A stretch of DNA of 64,000 nucleotides from an uncultured Oscillospiraceae bacterium (GCA_949295465.1 CASFKY010000068.1:1-64000), one strand, 5' to 3'. Counted from the stretch's first letter, positions 51,779 to 60,747 are shown. Numbers and translations are program-made. Notes: a model not told the origin generated them from the sequence alone.

Positions 51779-52303
51779 ATGACGGCACAGCAAAGACGGG
51801 AGGAGATCCAGAAGCAGCTGGAAAGGGCCCAGGGGCCCCTCAGCGCCTCGGCCCTGGCTGCCCAGATGGGGGTTTCCCGCCAGATCGTGGTGGGGGATAT
51901 TGCCCTGCTGCGGGCGGCGGGGGCCCAGATCATCGCCACTCCCCGGGGATACCAGAAGGGGGGCACCGGGGTCAAGACCCTGGTGGCCTGCTGCCACGAC
52001 GGGGGCGAGGGGCTGCGCCGGGAGCTGTACACCGTGGTGGACAACGGAGGCGTGGTGGAGGATGTGATCGTGGAAAACCCCCTCTACGGGGAAATCACCG
52101 GCAAGCTGCACATCACCAGCCGGTATGACGTGGACGTATTCCTGGAAAAAGCCGCCCGTCAGCCCGACTCCCTGCTCAGCAGCATGACCGGCGGGGTCCA
52201 TCTCCACACCCTCATCTGTCCGGATGAGGACACCGGCGCCCGCATCCGGGAGCGGCTGGCCCAGCAGGGCCTTCTGTACGAGAACAAGGGAGGCGCCCGG
52301 TGA
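51779..52303 (+). CDS. niaR: Niacin-responsive repressor NiaR
   Basis: A 174-residue regulator of NAD-precursor uptake genes in Firmicutes. Residues 1-60 are an HTH_11 helix-turn-helix (LSASALAAQMGVSRQIVVGDIALLR), and the rest is the 3H domain, named for its His residues, seen here in VACCHDG near residue 78, GKLHITSRYDVDVF near 115 and GGVHLHTL near 142, which bind metal and nicotinate. The ATG lies close to GGAAAGG. The known target of NiaR is niaP or nad genes; none is adjacent, so it acts in trans. Its stop overlaps the DUF3810 start. Confidence 0.9.
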   Translation: MTAQQRREEIQKQLERAQGPLSASALAAQMGVSRQIVVGDIALLRAAGAQIIATPRGYQKGGTGVKTLVACCHDGGEGLRRELYTVVDNGGVVEDVIVENPLYGEITGKLHITSRYDVDVFLEKAARQPDSLLSSMTGGVHLHTLICPDEDTGARIRERLAQQGLLYENKGGAR

Positions 52304-53412
52304 GCGGGCCGGCGGGCCTGGCGGCGGGGCGGCTGACCGCAGGCTGGCGGGTGCCGCTGCTTTTTCTGGCGGCGGGATGCCTGGCGGTGAGCGCCTTCCG
52401 GCTGGCCCGCAAAAACCGCCCCGTGATGGAATGGCTGGCCGGGCATATCTCCATGCCCTTCAAGCGGGCGGCCAGCGCCCTAGTGGACCCTCTGCCCTTC
52501 AGCGGGGCCGAGGCGGTCTGCCTGGTGCTGGGTTTGGGGGCGCTGACTTTTCTGGTGCGGGGAATCTGGCGGCAGGCCCGCGGCGGAGGCGGGCTGGCGG
52601 CCTGCCTGCTGGCGCTGGGGGCGCTGGCGGTGTGGATCTACGCGGGGGTGTGCCTGCTCTGGGGAGTGCACTACTACACCGAGAGCTTTGAGCAAAAGGC
52701 CGGCATGGGTGCCGGCGGCGTCACCCTGGACCAGCTGGAGCGGGCCGCCCTCTGGTTCCGGGACAAGGTGAACGAGACGGCCCCCCTGGTGGAGCGGACA
52801 GAGGAGGGCAACTTCGGCTATACCTGGCAGGAAATTTTTGCGGATTCGCCGGGGCTGTACGATGGGGTGCTGGAGGAATACCCCTTTTTGGCGGGGCCGG
52901 AGCGCCGGCCCAAGCCGGCCCTCTTTTCCAAGCTGATGAGCGCCTCCAACTTCACCGGCTATCTCTTCCCCTTTTTGGGGGAATCCACCCTGAATGTGGA
53001 CTGCCCGGCGGTGTTCATCCCGGTGACGGTGGCCCATGAGTTTTCCCACCAGCGGGGGGTGGCCCAGGAGGAGCAGGCCAATTTTGTGGGCATTGAGGCC
53101 TGCATCGCCTCCGGCAAGCCGGCCTACATCTACTCCGGCTATCTGTTTGGCTACCTGCATCTCACCAACGCCCTGTGGGAGGCCGACCCCCAGCGATGGG
53201 CCGGGGTGGAAGAGGGGCTATGCCAAGAGGCCAAACTGGATATGGCCCTCAACAACGCCTACTGGGCCCAGTACCAGAAAAAGGTGGTGGCCAACACCAT
53301 GCAGGGAGTTTATGAGAACTTCCTCTACAGCTACGACCAGGATCTGGGCATGCGCAGCTATGGGGCCTGTGTGGATCTATTGGCGGAAAAATACGGGACA
53401 GAGACATCCTGA
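52300..53412 (+). CDS. DUF3810 membrane protein with HExxH motif
   Basis: A 370-residue DUF3810 protein with two to three N-terminal helices (residues ~20-35, 70-85, 100-120) and a large domain beyond. It contains TVAHEFSHQRGVAQEEQANF near residue 247: HEFSH is an HExxH zinc-peptidase signature and a downstream Glu follows in EEQANF. Proteolysis has not been shown for this family. The start is GTG at 52300, overlapping the niaR stop as GTGA, so translation is coupled to niaR. A strong terminator follows. Confidence 0.82.
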   Translation: MSGPAGLAAGRLTAGWRVPLLFLAAGCLAVSAFRLARKNRPVMEWLAGHISMPFKRAASALVDPLPFSGAEAVCLVLGLGALTFLVRGIWRQARGGGGLAACLLALGALAVWIYAGVCLLWGVHYYTESFEQKAGMGAGGVTLDQLERAALWFRDKVNETAPLVERTEEGNFGYTWQEIFADSPGLYDGVLEEYPFLAGPERRPKPALFSKLMSASNFTGYLFPFLGESTLNVDCPAVFIPVTVAHEFSHQRGVAQEEQANFVGIEACIASGKPAYIYSGYLFGYLHLTNALWEADPQRWAGVEEGLCQEAKLDMALNNAYWAQYQKKVVANTMQGVYENFLYSYDQDLGMRSYGACVDLLAEKYGTETS

Positions 53413-53415
53413 ACA

Positions 53416-53453
53416 AAAAAGCAGCAGGCTGAGCCATCAGCCTGCTGCTTTTT
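53416..53453. terminator. Bidirectional terminator
   Basis: AAAAAGCAGCAGGCTGA and complement form a 16-17 bp stem between convergent DUF3810 and DUF6282 genes. Confidence 0.88.
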
Positions 53454-53467
53454 CAGAGAGGAGGAGG

Positions 53468-54328
53468 TTATTCAACCAGATAGGAGGGATTTTGCACGAT
53501 CATTTGACGCATTTCTTCTTCGGTAACGCCGGCCTCCACCAGGCGGCGCACATATTCCTCAAACATGGCGGCAGGTTCCGGGTTGACGGCCTGGCCCAGG
53601 TCGGTGGAAAGAACCATATGCTGCGCGCCGATCTCCCGGATCTGGGCGACCAGGTCGGGGATTTCCAGGTCGCCGCTCATGATGTTGGCGATGTTGTGTT
53701 CCAGAAAAGCCCCGCAGCGCACATACTCTTTCTGCTGCTCCAGACTGGCCCGGGTGGCCGGCCATTCCACATGGGTGGCGATCATCTTTTTCAGTCCCTT
53801 TTCATGGGCCCGGCGCAGCAGCGCCAGCGACTCTTCGGGGGCCAGGTGGCCGGTGCACAGCACCATGTCGTATTGCAGGATCAGGTCCAGAATCTCGTCG
53901 ATGGGTTGGGCCAGGGCGCCGTTTTCATATACCCGGATTCCCCGCACCTCGCCGGAACTTTTGGAGCTGGCGCCGAAGGGGATGGGCGCGCCGCTGGCGG
54001 CCAGATAATCCCACATGTTCTGGGCGTCCATGGTGGGCATGAACACCAGTTTGGTGCCCAGCATGCCGGCCTGACGGACGGCATAAGGGTTGAGCCCGCC
54101 CATGGAGTTGTTCAGCACCACCGCGCCCACCGCGTGAAACCCGGGGAAAGCCTGGCGGACATGATAGGCCCGGCCCTCGGTGTTGAAGTAGTGGGCTTTG
54201 ATCACAAAGCCTTTCATTCCCGCCTGTATGTAAGAGCGGGCCAGCTCCAGGTCGTCCTGTTTGCGGGGCACCACATCGGGGCTGGGATGTACATGCAGGT
54301 CATACGCGCCTTTTAACAGATTTTCCAT
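53468..54328 (-). CDS. DUF6282 metal-dependent hydrolase-like protein
   Basis: A 286-residue TIM-barrel amidohydrolase-like protein of the DUF6282 type. The HxH metal pair is in YDLHVHPSPDVVPRK near residue 11, further His residues are in FVIKAHYF near 46, CTGHLAPEESL near 162 and MIATHVEWPA near 185, and the last-strand Asp is in VLSTDLGQA near residue 245. It thus has the ligand set of a metal-dependent hydrolase, but no substrate is known. It is preceded by the GntP-type permease 25 bp away on the same strand, so it may act on whatever that carrier brings in. Confidence 0.75.
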   Translation of the reverse strand: MENLLKGAYDLHVHPSPDVVPRKQDDLELARSYIQAGMKGFVIKAHYFNTEGRAYHVRQAFPGFHAVGAVVLNNSMGGLNPYAVRQAGMLGTKLVFMPTMDAQNMWDYLAASGAPIPFGASSKSSGEVRGIRVYENGALAQPIDEILDLILQYDMVLCTGHLAPEESLALLRRAHEKGLKKMIATHVEWPATRASLEQQKEYVRCGAFLEHNIANIMSGDLEIPDLVAQIREIGAQHMVLSTDLGQAVNPEPAAMFEEYVRRLVEAGVTEEEMRQMIVQNPSYLVE

Positions 54329-54353
54329 GATACAATACCTCCTGTGGCGGCCT

Positions 54354-55646
54354 TCAGCCCAGAATGGCGTGCCAGATCAGCAGGCCGATCAGGCAGATGA
54401 TGGGAATAATGGCCTGGGTGACAAAGATGTGGGAGAAAGAGTCCTTGTGGGTCTGGTGGCACAGCCCCAGCAGGGTGATCTGACCGCCGGTGTGGGGCAG
54501 AGTGTCCAGGGTGGAGGCGGCGATGGTGGCCACCCGGTGGGCGGCCTGCAGGTTGACGCCCATGTCTATGTAGGTCTGGGCGAAGGTGGACATGGCCACG
54601 CCCATGCCGCCGGAAGAAGAGGCGGAAGCCGCGGCGCAGGTGGCGGTGGTGACGGCCACAAAGACCAGGCCCGGCATATTGATGGAACCGATCCAGTTGA
54701 CCAGGTCGGTGAACAGGACGGTGGATTTCATCACGCCGGCAAAGCCCACCACCAGAGAAACGTTCAGGATCACCGTGCAGGTGTTGCCGGCGCCCTTATT
54801 GAAGGTGTCCAGCCAGACTTTGGGGGAACCGCCGTAGGGGAACAGCAGCACAAAAGCGGAGAGAACGCCGGCCAGCAGAGACCACTCCACCGCCAGGCCC
54901 ACCCCGTTGTACAGCACCAGGATCAGAAGCATGGGGATGAAGGCCAGCAGCACCGGCGGGAACTTTTCGTTGGGCTGCTCGTTGAGCTCCTTGGCCACCA
55001 CTTCGTCCATCTCAAAGCCCTGACCCATACGGCTGTAGCGGCGGGCCATATATTCCAGATAGAAGAAGTTCAGGCCGTACATCAGCACGCCGCCAAACAG
55101 GATACCGGCCAGCAGGTCCGCGGTGGCGGGGGTGCCCAGAGATTTGGAGGCCAGCACATTGGTGATGGCAGGGGCGCCCGGCAGGGAGTTGGCGAAGGTC
55201 CAGCATCCGGCGCCGATGGCGGCGGGGATCAGCTTGCGGGTGATGTTGGATTCCTTGCAGAGCTGAAGCGCGATGGGGTAGGCCGCAAAGTACACCACAA
55301 AACCCAGCACGCCGCCGTAGCAAAGCACCCCGGCGATGGTCATGATCAGGGGCAGCGCAAATTTTCCGTGGGTCAGCCGGCTCATCCAGGTGGCAATGGA
55401 GGCGGCGGCGTGGGTCTTTTCATAAATCGCGCCGAAAATCGCCCCCAGGAAAAACACGAAGAAGTTGCTCTTGATAAAGTCTACAACCGAGTCCATGTAG
55501 GGGCCCAGCATGGTGTCCAGCACCGGCAGCTGGGTCGCAATGCAGAGCAAAAGAGAGACGAAGGGCCCCAGCAAAAGCGGGCTCCACCGCTTGTAAGCCA
55601 AAAACGCAAATAAGAGGATAAACGCGGGGATCAGCAGCAGTTTCAT
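54354..55646 (-). CDS. GntP-family permease
   Basis: A 430-residue inner-membrane carrier with about 12 helices of the GntP/GNTP family (gluconate and other sugar-acid or hydroxy-acid/H+ symporters). The two half-repeats carry family segments such as FFVFFLGAIFGAIYEKTHAA near residue 75, LPGAPAITNVLAS near 170, and the Ser/Gly-rich TTATCAAASASSSGGMGV near residue 348, followed by LDTLPHTGGQITLL. The ATG at 55646 follows AAGGAGTGAATCAC. With the DUF6282 gene it forms a two-gene unit. It has no regulator of its own nearby; the IlvD/Edd gene is 430 bp upstream. Confidence 0.85.
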   Translation of the reverse strand: MKLLLIPAFILLFAFLAYKRWSPLLLGPFVSLLLCIATQLPVLDTMLGPYMDSVVDFIKSNFFVFFLGAIFGAIYEKTHAAASIATWMSRLTHGKFALPLIMTIAGVLCYGGVLGFVVYFAAYPIALQLCKESNITRKLIPAAIGAGCWTFANSLPGAPAITNVLASKSLGTPATADLLAGILFGGVLMYGLNFFYLEYMARRYSRMGQGFEMDEVVAKELNEQPNEKFPPVLLAFIPMLLILVLYNGVGLAVEWSLLAGVLSAFVLLFPYGGSPKVWLDTFNKGAGNTCTVILNVSLVVGFAGVMKSTVLFTDLVNWIGSINMPGLVFVAVTTATCAAASASSSGGMGVAMSTFAQTYIDMGVNLQAAHRVATIAASTLDTLPHTGGQITLLGLCHQTHKDSFSHIFVTQAIIPIICLIGLLIWHAILG

Positions 55647-55740
55647 GTGATTCACTCCTTTTTTACAGACCCAATGTTTCTTCTTTGCCCTGCCTGGCAG
55701 GAAGATGCCAAAAGCCCGGAAGATCCCGGCCGTTCCGATC

Positions 55741-55792
55741 CAAAACAAAAGAGCCGATAACGCACCCCAAAAAGGGCTGCGTTATCGGCTCT
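55741..55792 (-). terminator. Terminator overlapping the KTR gene end
   Basis: A perfect 15-bp stem (55750-55764 with 55778-55792) followed on the minus strand by TTTTGTTTTG. The stop codon of the KTR gene (55782-55784) lies inside the stem. Confidence 0.85.
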
Positions 55793-55970
55793 GCATCTCA
55801 GTGTCTGCCTCTTGAACGATCGAAATATTCAGTTGCTTTACATGGATCAGCATCTCACGCTTGCATTTGGGGCAAAACAGCGGAAAATTGATCATCACCG
55901 TGTCCGGCCGGATCATGATCCGCGTTTTGCTTTGGCAGACAGGGCACAACAACCAGTGTTTGTGCAGCAT
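55782..55970 (-). CDS. Cysteine-rich KTR-domain small protein
   Basis: A 62-residue zinc-ribbon-like protein. It matches the Cys_rich_KTR family: LLCPVCQSKTRIMIRPDTV near residue 8 with the KTR triad after the first CxxC, then FPLFCPKCKREMLI with the second CxxC near residue 35. The two CxxC pairs should hold one zinc. The family is common on conjugative elements of Firmicutes, although no transfer genes are here. It stands alone; its final codons form part of the terminator stem. Role unknown. Confidence 0.8.
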   Translation of the reverse strand: MLHKHWLLCPVCQSKTRIMIRPDTVMINFPLFCPKCKREMLIHVKQLNISIVQEADTEMQSR

Positions 55971-56079
55971 ATCATCACCTTTCTACAAAGCAAACGATAA
56001 AGGACAACCCCTCCTTCCTCAAGGAATATTTTTTCCGTTCAAAGCCTGAAAATGTATCGGTGAATAAATCAGAATTGCA

Positions 56080-57768
56080 TTACTGCTCCCCACGCACCTC
56101 GCTGTTATGATACAGCCAGGTACAGCCTTTGTCCACCCCTTCCACCATGGCACGGTAGGCGCCCAGCACTCCCTTGGCCGGGTGATGGGGCGGCTTTACC
56201 TGGGCCAGACGGCGGCGGATCTCCTCGTCGCTCACCTCCAGGTGGATGGTGCGGGCATTGATGTCGATTTCGATCATGTCCCCGTCCTGAACTGCGGCGA
56301 TGGGGCCGCCGTCCAGCGCCTCGGGGGAGACATGGCCGATGCAGGGGCCGCGGGTGGCGCCGGAATACCGGCCGTCGGTGACCATGGCGCAGCTGGTGTG
56401 CAGGCCCATGCCCACCAGCATGGCCGCCGGGATGGACATCTCCCGCATGCCGGGCCCGCCCTTGGGCCCCTCATAGCGGATGACCAGCACGCTGCCGGGC
56501 TGCACGCCCCGGTCGGCCATGAACTTGCGCAGGTCGTCCTCCGAATCAAAGCAGACCGCCGGGCCCCGATGGTGGAACATCTCGGGCACAACGCCGCTCT
56601 TTTTTACAATGCAGCCGCCGGGGGCCAGGTTGCCGTACAGAACCGCAAAGCAGCCGTCCGGGTAGAGGGGGTCTTCCAGCGAGTGGATGACCTCCGGATC
56701 CACCCGGCGGGAGAAATGGTCCAGAAATTCTCCCAGGGTGCCGCCCATGGCCAGCCGGGCGCTGGTGTCCAGATAGGGGCGGATGGCTTTCAGGGTGGCT
56801 CCCACGCCGCCGGCCTTGTAGTAGTCGTAGACGCTGTAGCGGGAGGAGGGCTTGAATTTGGCGATACAGGGCACATGCCGCTGGATCTCGTCAAAATCGC
56901 CAATATCCAGCTTGACCCCCATCACCCGGGCCAGGGCGCAGATGTGCAGCTGGGCGTTGGTGGAGCCGCCGGTGGCCGCCACATGGCGCAGACCGTTTTT
57001 CAGGCTGGCCTCGGTGACAATGTGGTGGAAGCAGACCCCCTCCCTGGTGAGCGCCACAATCCGCTCGCCCACATCCCGGGCCTGCTTGTATTTGGCCGAA
57101 GAGCAGAACAGCATGGTGGTGCTGTCGATGGGGCACAGGCCGATGGCTTCGGCAAATACGCCCATGGTGTTGGCAGTGCCGTACATGCTGCAGGTGCCGC
57201 AGGAAAAGCAGATGTTCTCTTTATAGCGGGTGAAGGTCTCCTCGCTGATCTTGTCGATGTTGCGGGCCCCGATGGACTCTTTCAGGTCCGGGGTCACAAA
57301 GGTGCCGTCCTCGGCCTCGTAGGGCAGCATGCTGCCCGCCGTGAGGAAGAGACAGGGCTTGTCCAGCGCGGCCGCGGCCATCAGCATGCCGGGCACGATC
57401 TTGTCACAGCTGCACAGGAACACCATGCCGTCAAAGGAGTGGGCGTTGGCCATGGCCTCGATGCTGCCGGCGATCAGGTCCCGCTGAGGCAGGATAGAGT
57501 GCATGCCCAGGCCCTGGGCCATGCCGTCACAGGGGGCGGGCACGCTGAACTCGGCGGGGGTGCCGCCGGCCGCCCAGATGCCCTCTTTCACATACTGCAC
57601 CAATTCCTTGAAGACCCGGTGCCCCGGGTTCACGTCGGTGTAGGAATTGGCGATGCCGATCACCGGCTTGTGCAGGTCCCCGGTGCGGTATCCGCAGGAG
57701 TTCATGAGCCCCACATAGTAGGCCTCCTGGGGATCATCCGGGTTGCGGTTGCCTTTCCACTGTGTCAT
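56080..57768 (-). CDS. IlvD/Edd family dehydratase
   Basis: A 562-residue iron-sulphur dehydratase of the dihydroxy-acid/phosphogluconate dehydratase family. The cluster ligands and family signatures are present: [11 protein letters not shown] near residue 120, [17 protein letters not shown] near residue 190, and [20 protein letters not shown] near residue 480. Members remove water from dihydroxy or sugar acids to form 2-keto-3-deoxy acids. No ilv neighbours exist, and accessory carriers surround it, so an aldonate or uronate-type substrate is as likely as branched-chain synthesis. AAGGAGCTGTTTGT precedes the ATG at 57768. Its promoter (57844-57872) has a LysR-like dyad at -65. Confidence 0.88.
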   Translation of the reverse strand: MTQWKGNRNPDDPQEAYYVGLMNSCGYRTGDLHKPVIGIANSYTDVNPGHRVFKELVQYVKEGIWAAGGTPAEFSVPAPCDGMAQGLGMHSILPQRDLIAGSIEAMANAHSFDGMVFLCSCDKIVPGMLMAAAALDKPCLFLTAGSMLPYEAEDGTFVTPDLKESIGARNIDKISEETFTRYKENICFSCGTCSMYGTANTMGVFAEAIGLCPIDSTTMLFCSSAKYKQARDVGERIVALTREGVCFHHIVTEASLKNGLRHVAATGGSTNAQLHICALARVMGVKLDIGDFDEIQRHVPCIAKFKPSSRYSVYDYYKAGGVGATLKAIRPYLDTSARLAMGGTLGEFLDHFSRRVDPEVIHSLEDPLYPDGCFAVLYGNLAPGGCIVKKSGVVPEMFHHRGPAVCFDSEDDLRKFMADRGVQPGSVLVIRYEGPKGGPGMREMSIPAAMLVGMGLHTSCAMVTDGRYSGATRGPCIGHVSPEALDGGPIAAVQDGDMIEIDINARTIHLEVSDEEIRRRLAQVKPPHHPAKGVLGAYRAMVEGVDKGCTWLYHNSEVRGEQ

Positions 57769-57843
57769 ACAAACAGCTCCTTCTGAAATTCCAAAATCCG
57801 CCTTAAAAATCAAACGGCAGATTCGATGCTTTTCTCTGTCTTC

Positions 57844-57872
57844 AGTGTAGCGGAAAATAGGCACAAAGTAAA
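57844..57872 (-). promoter_or_regulatory. Promoter of the IlvD/Edd gene
   Basis: On the minus strand TTTACT (57872-57867), a 17-bp spacer and TACACT (57849-57844), start near 57837. Confidence 0.65.
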
Positions 57873-57894
57873 ACATGAAAATATATGAAAATAG

Positions 57895-57910
57895 ACAAGT
57901 AATAACTTGT
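57895..57910. promoter_or_regulatory. Putative LysR recognition dyad, IlvD/Edd gene
   Basis: ACAAGTAATAACTTGT is a perfect 6-bp inverted repeat with a 4-bp centre, about 65 bp upstream of the start inferred from the promoter at 57844-57872. It resembles the dyads at 7198 and 63769. Confidence 0.55.
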
Positions 57911-58006
57911 TAAAAGCAAAAACAACAGAAAAATTTGTGAGATGCGGCAGGGCGGCAATTCTGCTGCCCGAAGGTCCCGCAAAGGGCCGGAAAAATTCGG
58001 CATGGT

Positions 58007-58035
58007 TTGCAAAAGAGGGACGCATGGATTATAAT
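58007..58035 (+). promoter_or_regulatory. Promoter of the FtsW/RodA-type gene
   Basis: TTGCAA (58007-58012), a 17-bp spacer and TATAAT (58030-58035), about 90 bp before the gene. The 57769-58124 gap contains this, the divergent dehydratase promoter and the dyad, and nothing else recognisable. Confidence 0.7.
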
Positions 58036-58124
58036 ATCAAGATACTATACTGATAAAAAACAGCCGCGCGGGGCCGCCTTGTCTCGGGCAGCCTGCGCCG
58101 GCCGCATATCTGAGAGAGGGGCAT

Positions 58125-59321
58125 ATGCTCAAGGTAATGAAACAGTACCTCAGGGCCACCGACCTGGTGTACCTGGGGATGTGTGTATTTTGTTCGCTTC
58201 TGTCGGTGCTGGTGCTGATCAGCATCGGCCGGTACCTGCTGGGCGGCTTTGACACCGACGAGATCGAGGGGATCATCACCGGGCTGGGAGGTTATCGGTA
58301 CGCGGTGGTGCAGGCGGGGGCCATGGTGATGGGGCTGATCTGCGCCATTTTCCTGTCCTGCATCGACTATCGGGCGCTGGTGCGCATCTGGCCGGTGCAC
58401 ACCATCTTCACGCTGGCCCTGGTGCTGCCCACCTTGGTGCTCCACAACGTGAGCATCGGGCCCCTCACCATCGGTTTCAGCCCCGAGGGCACCGACAACT
58501 ACAGCTGGTACCGGCTGGCGGGGGTCACCTTTCAGCCGGCGGAGCTGCTGAAGATCAGCTTCATCCTCACCTTTGCCATGCACCTGGAACAATCCCGGGA
58601 ACACATCAACGAGCCCCGGGTACTGCTGCGGCTGCTGGCCCACATCCTGGTGCCGGTGGGGCTCATCCACATCCAGGGCGACGACGGCTCGGCCATGGTG
58701 TTCGCGGCCATAGGCTGCATCATGCTGTTTGTGGCGGGCCTTTCCTGGAAGTACATCCTCTCGGCCCTGGCGGCTCTGGCGGCGGCGGGGGGCGTGGTGC
58801 TGGTGTTCTTCTCCGACAAGATCCTCAAGAGCTACCAGGTGCTGCGGATCCTGGCGGTGCTGGACCCGGATAATCCCGCCTATAAGGACTACACCCTCCA
58901 GCAGACCCAGGGCAAGATCTCCATCGGCGCCGGGGAGATCTTCGGGCGGGGACTGTTTGGTGAGGAACACCACTATGTGGCCAACGCCTTCAACGACTTC
59001 ATCTTCAGCTATATGGCCGAGGCCATCGGCTTTGTGGGCTGCTGTGTGGTGCTGGGGGTGCTGTTCACCATCGTCTGCCGCACTCTCCTCACCGGCCTGC
59101 GCAGCCAGGACCGGCTGGGCACCTACATCTGCGCCGGCGTCTTTGCGGCCATGGCCTGGCAGGTGGTGATCAACCTGGGGATGAACCTGTCCCTGCTGCC
59201 GGTGATCGGGGTCACTCTGCCCTTCTTCTCGGGGGGCGGCACCAGTATGCTGATGCTGTACCTGTGCGTGGGCCTGGTGCTCAGCGTGTACATCCACAAC
59301 AAAAAGAATCTCTTTGAATAA
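58125..59321 (+). CDS. FtsW/RodA/SpoVE family protein
   Basis: A 398-residue SEDS polymerase, the peptidoglycan glycosyltransferase of cell division, elongation or sporulation. Ten helices are seen, with a periplasmic loop between helices near residue 115. The family segments are FQPAELLKISFILTFA near residue 145, NDFIFSYMAEAIGFVGC near residue 290, and LGMNLSLLPVIGVTLPFFSGGGTSM near residue 350 (key residues G, N, P, G, P, S, G, G). Which of the three roles it plays cannot be told; no cognate penicillin-binding gene is adjacent. AGAGAGGGGCAT precedes the ATG. It is monocistronic with a strong terminator. Confidence 0.9.
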   Translation: MLKVMKQYLRATDLVYLGMCVFCSLLSVLVLISIGRYLLGGFDTDEIEGIITGLGGYRYAVVQAGAMVMGLICAIFLSCIDYRALVRIWPVHTIFTLALVLPTLVLHNVSIGPLTIGFSPEGTDNYSWYRLAGVTFQPAELLKISFILTFAMHLEQSREHINEPRVLLRLLAHILVPVGLIHIQGDDGSAMVFAAIGCIMLFVAGLSWKYILSALAALAAAGGVVLVFFSDKILKSYQVLRILAVLDPDNPAYKDYTLQQTQGKISIGAGEIFGRGLFGEEHHYVANAFNDFIFSYMAEAIGFVGCCVVLGVLFTIVCRTLLTGLRSQDRLGTYICAGVFAAMAWQVVINLGMNLSLLPVIGVTLPFFSGGGTSMLMLYLCVGLVLSVYIHNKKNLFE

Positions 59322-59326
59322 ATGAC

Positions 59327-59367
59327 AAAAAAGCGGGAAGAGGCAGAACGCCTCTTCCCGCTTTTTT
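59327..59367. terminator. Bidirectional terminator
   Basis: AAAAAAGCGGGAAGAGGC with its complement (stem 12+ bp) and flanking A/T runs separates the convergent SEDS and MATE genes. Confidence 0.9.
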
Positions 59368-59391
59368 GTCCGGGGCAAAGGGCCCCGCCGC

Positions 59392-60747
59392 TCACCGGGT
59401 GAGCACATGGATCCACTTGTAGTGGTTGACCCGGAGGGCCACCGGCAGGCACTTGAACAGCTGGTCGCTGTTCAGCAGGAACACCACCCAGAACACCGGC
59501 AGCTTCCACCAGAAGGCCCCCGCAAAAGAGAGGGGCATCACGATGCCCCAGGTGGAGATCAGATTCAGGTACATGCTGAACCTGATGTCTCCGCTGCCCC
59601 GTATGATGCCGGAGGCCACCGGCATCTGGTAGGCCATGCCCACGAAGATGAAGGCCATGAGCACCATGAGCTGGCTGGCCAGCCGGGTGGCCTGGGGGCT
59701 CAGCACATACAAAGAGAGCAGCGGTCCGCGGATCAGCAGCAGCACCCCGCCCAGCACAAGGCCGATGGCAAAGAAGATGGCCTGCAAGGTGCGCACATAG
59801 GGGCGCAGCCGGTCGGGCTGGGTCACGCCGGAGCCGATGGCCCGGCCCATGGTCACCGAGGTGGAGGAGGCCTCGCTCACCGTGACCACCTTGAGGTACT
59901 GGAACAGGGTGGTGGACACCGAGTTGGCGGCGATGGCATCGGAGGAGAGCCGCCCCAGAATGGCGGTCTGGATGGGGGTGGCGGCGCTCCACAGCAGGTT
60001 GGTGGAGATCACCGGCAGGGCCACCCGCCAGTAATCCCGCTCCAGCTCCCGGCAGCGCCGGAAAGGATTGGCCGAGAAGAGCCGGAGCCGCCGGTCCACC
60101 CGGAGGATGTAGAACAGCACGATGCAGAATTCAGTGATCCGGGCCGCCAGGGTGCCGATGGCCGCGCCCCGGATGCCCATTTCGGGAAAGCCGAATCGGC
60201 CGAAAATCAGGGTGTAGTTGATGCACACATCCAGGACCAGGCTCACCACCGAGATGCCGAAGGAGATGCCCACCGTCTCTACACTGCGCAGGGAGGCCAT
60301 CAGGATGGTGGTGAGGATGTAGAACAGGTAGGTAAATCGGATGGTGGACAGATACTCCACCCCGGCCTCGATGATCCGGGCGTCCGAGGTGAACAGCCCC
60401 ACCAGCCAGTGGGGAAACAGGGTGGTGAGGGCCAGCATCCCCGCTCCGAAGGCCAGGCCCGCCTTGAGTGCCACCCCGGTGACGGTGCGGATGGGCCCCA
60501 GTTCCCGCCGGCCCCAGTACTGGGCATTCAGCATCACCATGCCGTCCCCGATGGCGATGGTGGCCTGCTGCACCAGGAACTGGATCTGGTTGACGGTGGC
60601 CGCCCCGGAGAGGGCCTCCTGGCTGTAGCTGCCCAGCATCAGGTTGTCCGCCATGTTCACCGAATAGGCCACCACGTTCTGGAGAGCCACCACCACCAGC
60701 AGGTAGAAAAAAGAGCGGTAAAATTGCCTGTCTCGGACAAAAAACAT
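59392..60747 (-). CDS. MATE family efflux transporter
   Basis: A 451-residue twelve-helix MATE carrier, of a different subgroup from the one at 16246-17646. Hydrophobic segments span the chain, with the family segment AYSVNMADNLMLGSYSQEALSGAATV near residue 35 (key residues D, G) and its repeat around residue 255 (PVISTNLLWSAATPIQTAILGR). The N-terminal FFVRDRQFYRSFF is typical of Clostridia MATE proteins. AGGAAAGAAGCC lies before the ATG. A terminator of the upstream frameshifted LysR gene lies in the 128-bp gap, so it is probably transcribed separately. Drug specificity unknown. Confidence 0.88.
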   Translation of the reverse strand: MFFVRDRQFYRSFFYLLVVVALQNVVAYSVNMADNLMLGSYSQEALSGAATVNQIQFLVQQATIAIGDGMVMLNAQYWGRRELGPIRTVTGVALKAGLAFGAGMLALTTLFPHWLVGLFTSDARIIEAGVEYLSTIRFTYLFYILTTILMASLRSVETVGISFGISVVSLVLDVCINYTLIFGRFGFPEMGIRGAAIGTLAARITEFCIVLFYILRVDRRLRLFSANPFRRCRELERDYWRVALPVISTNLLWSAATPIQTAILGRLSSDAIAANSVSTTLFQYLKVVTVSEASSTSVTMGRAIGSGVTQPDRLRPYVRTLQAIFFAIGLVLGGVLLLIRGPLLSLYVLSPQATRLASQLMVLMAFIFVGMAYQMPVASGIIRGSGDIRFSMYLNLISTWGIVMPLSFAGAFWWKLPVFWVVFLLNSDQLFKCLPVALRVNHYKWIHVLTR

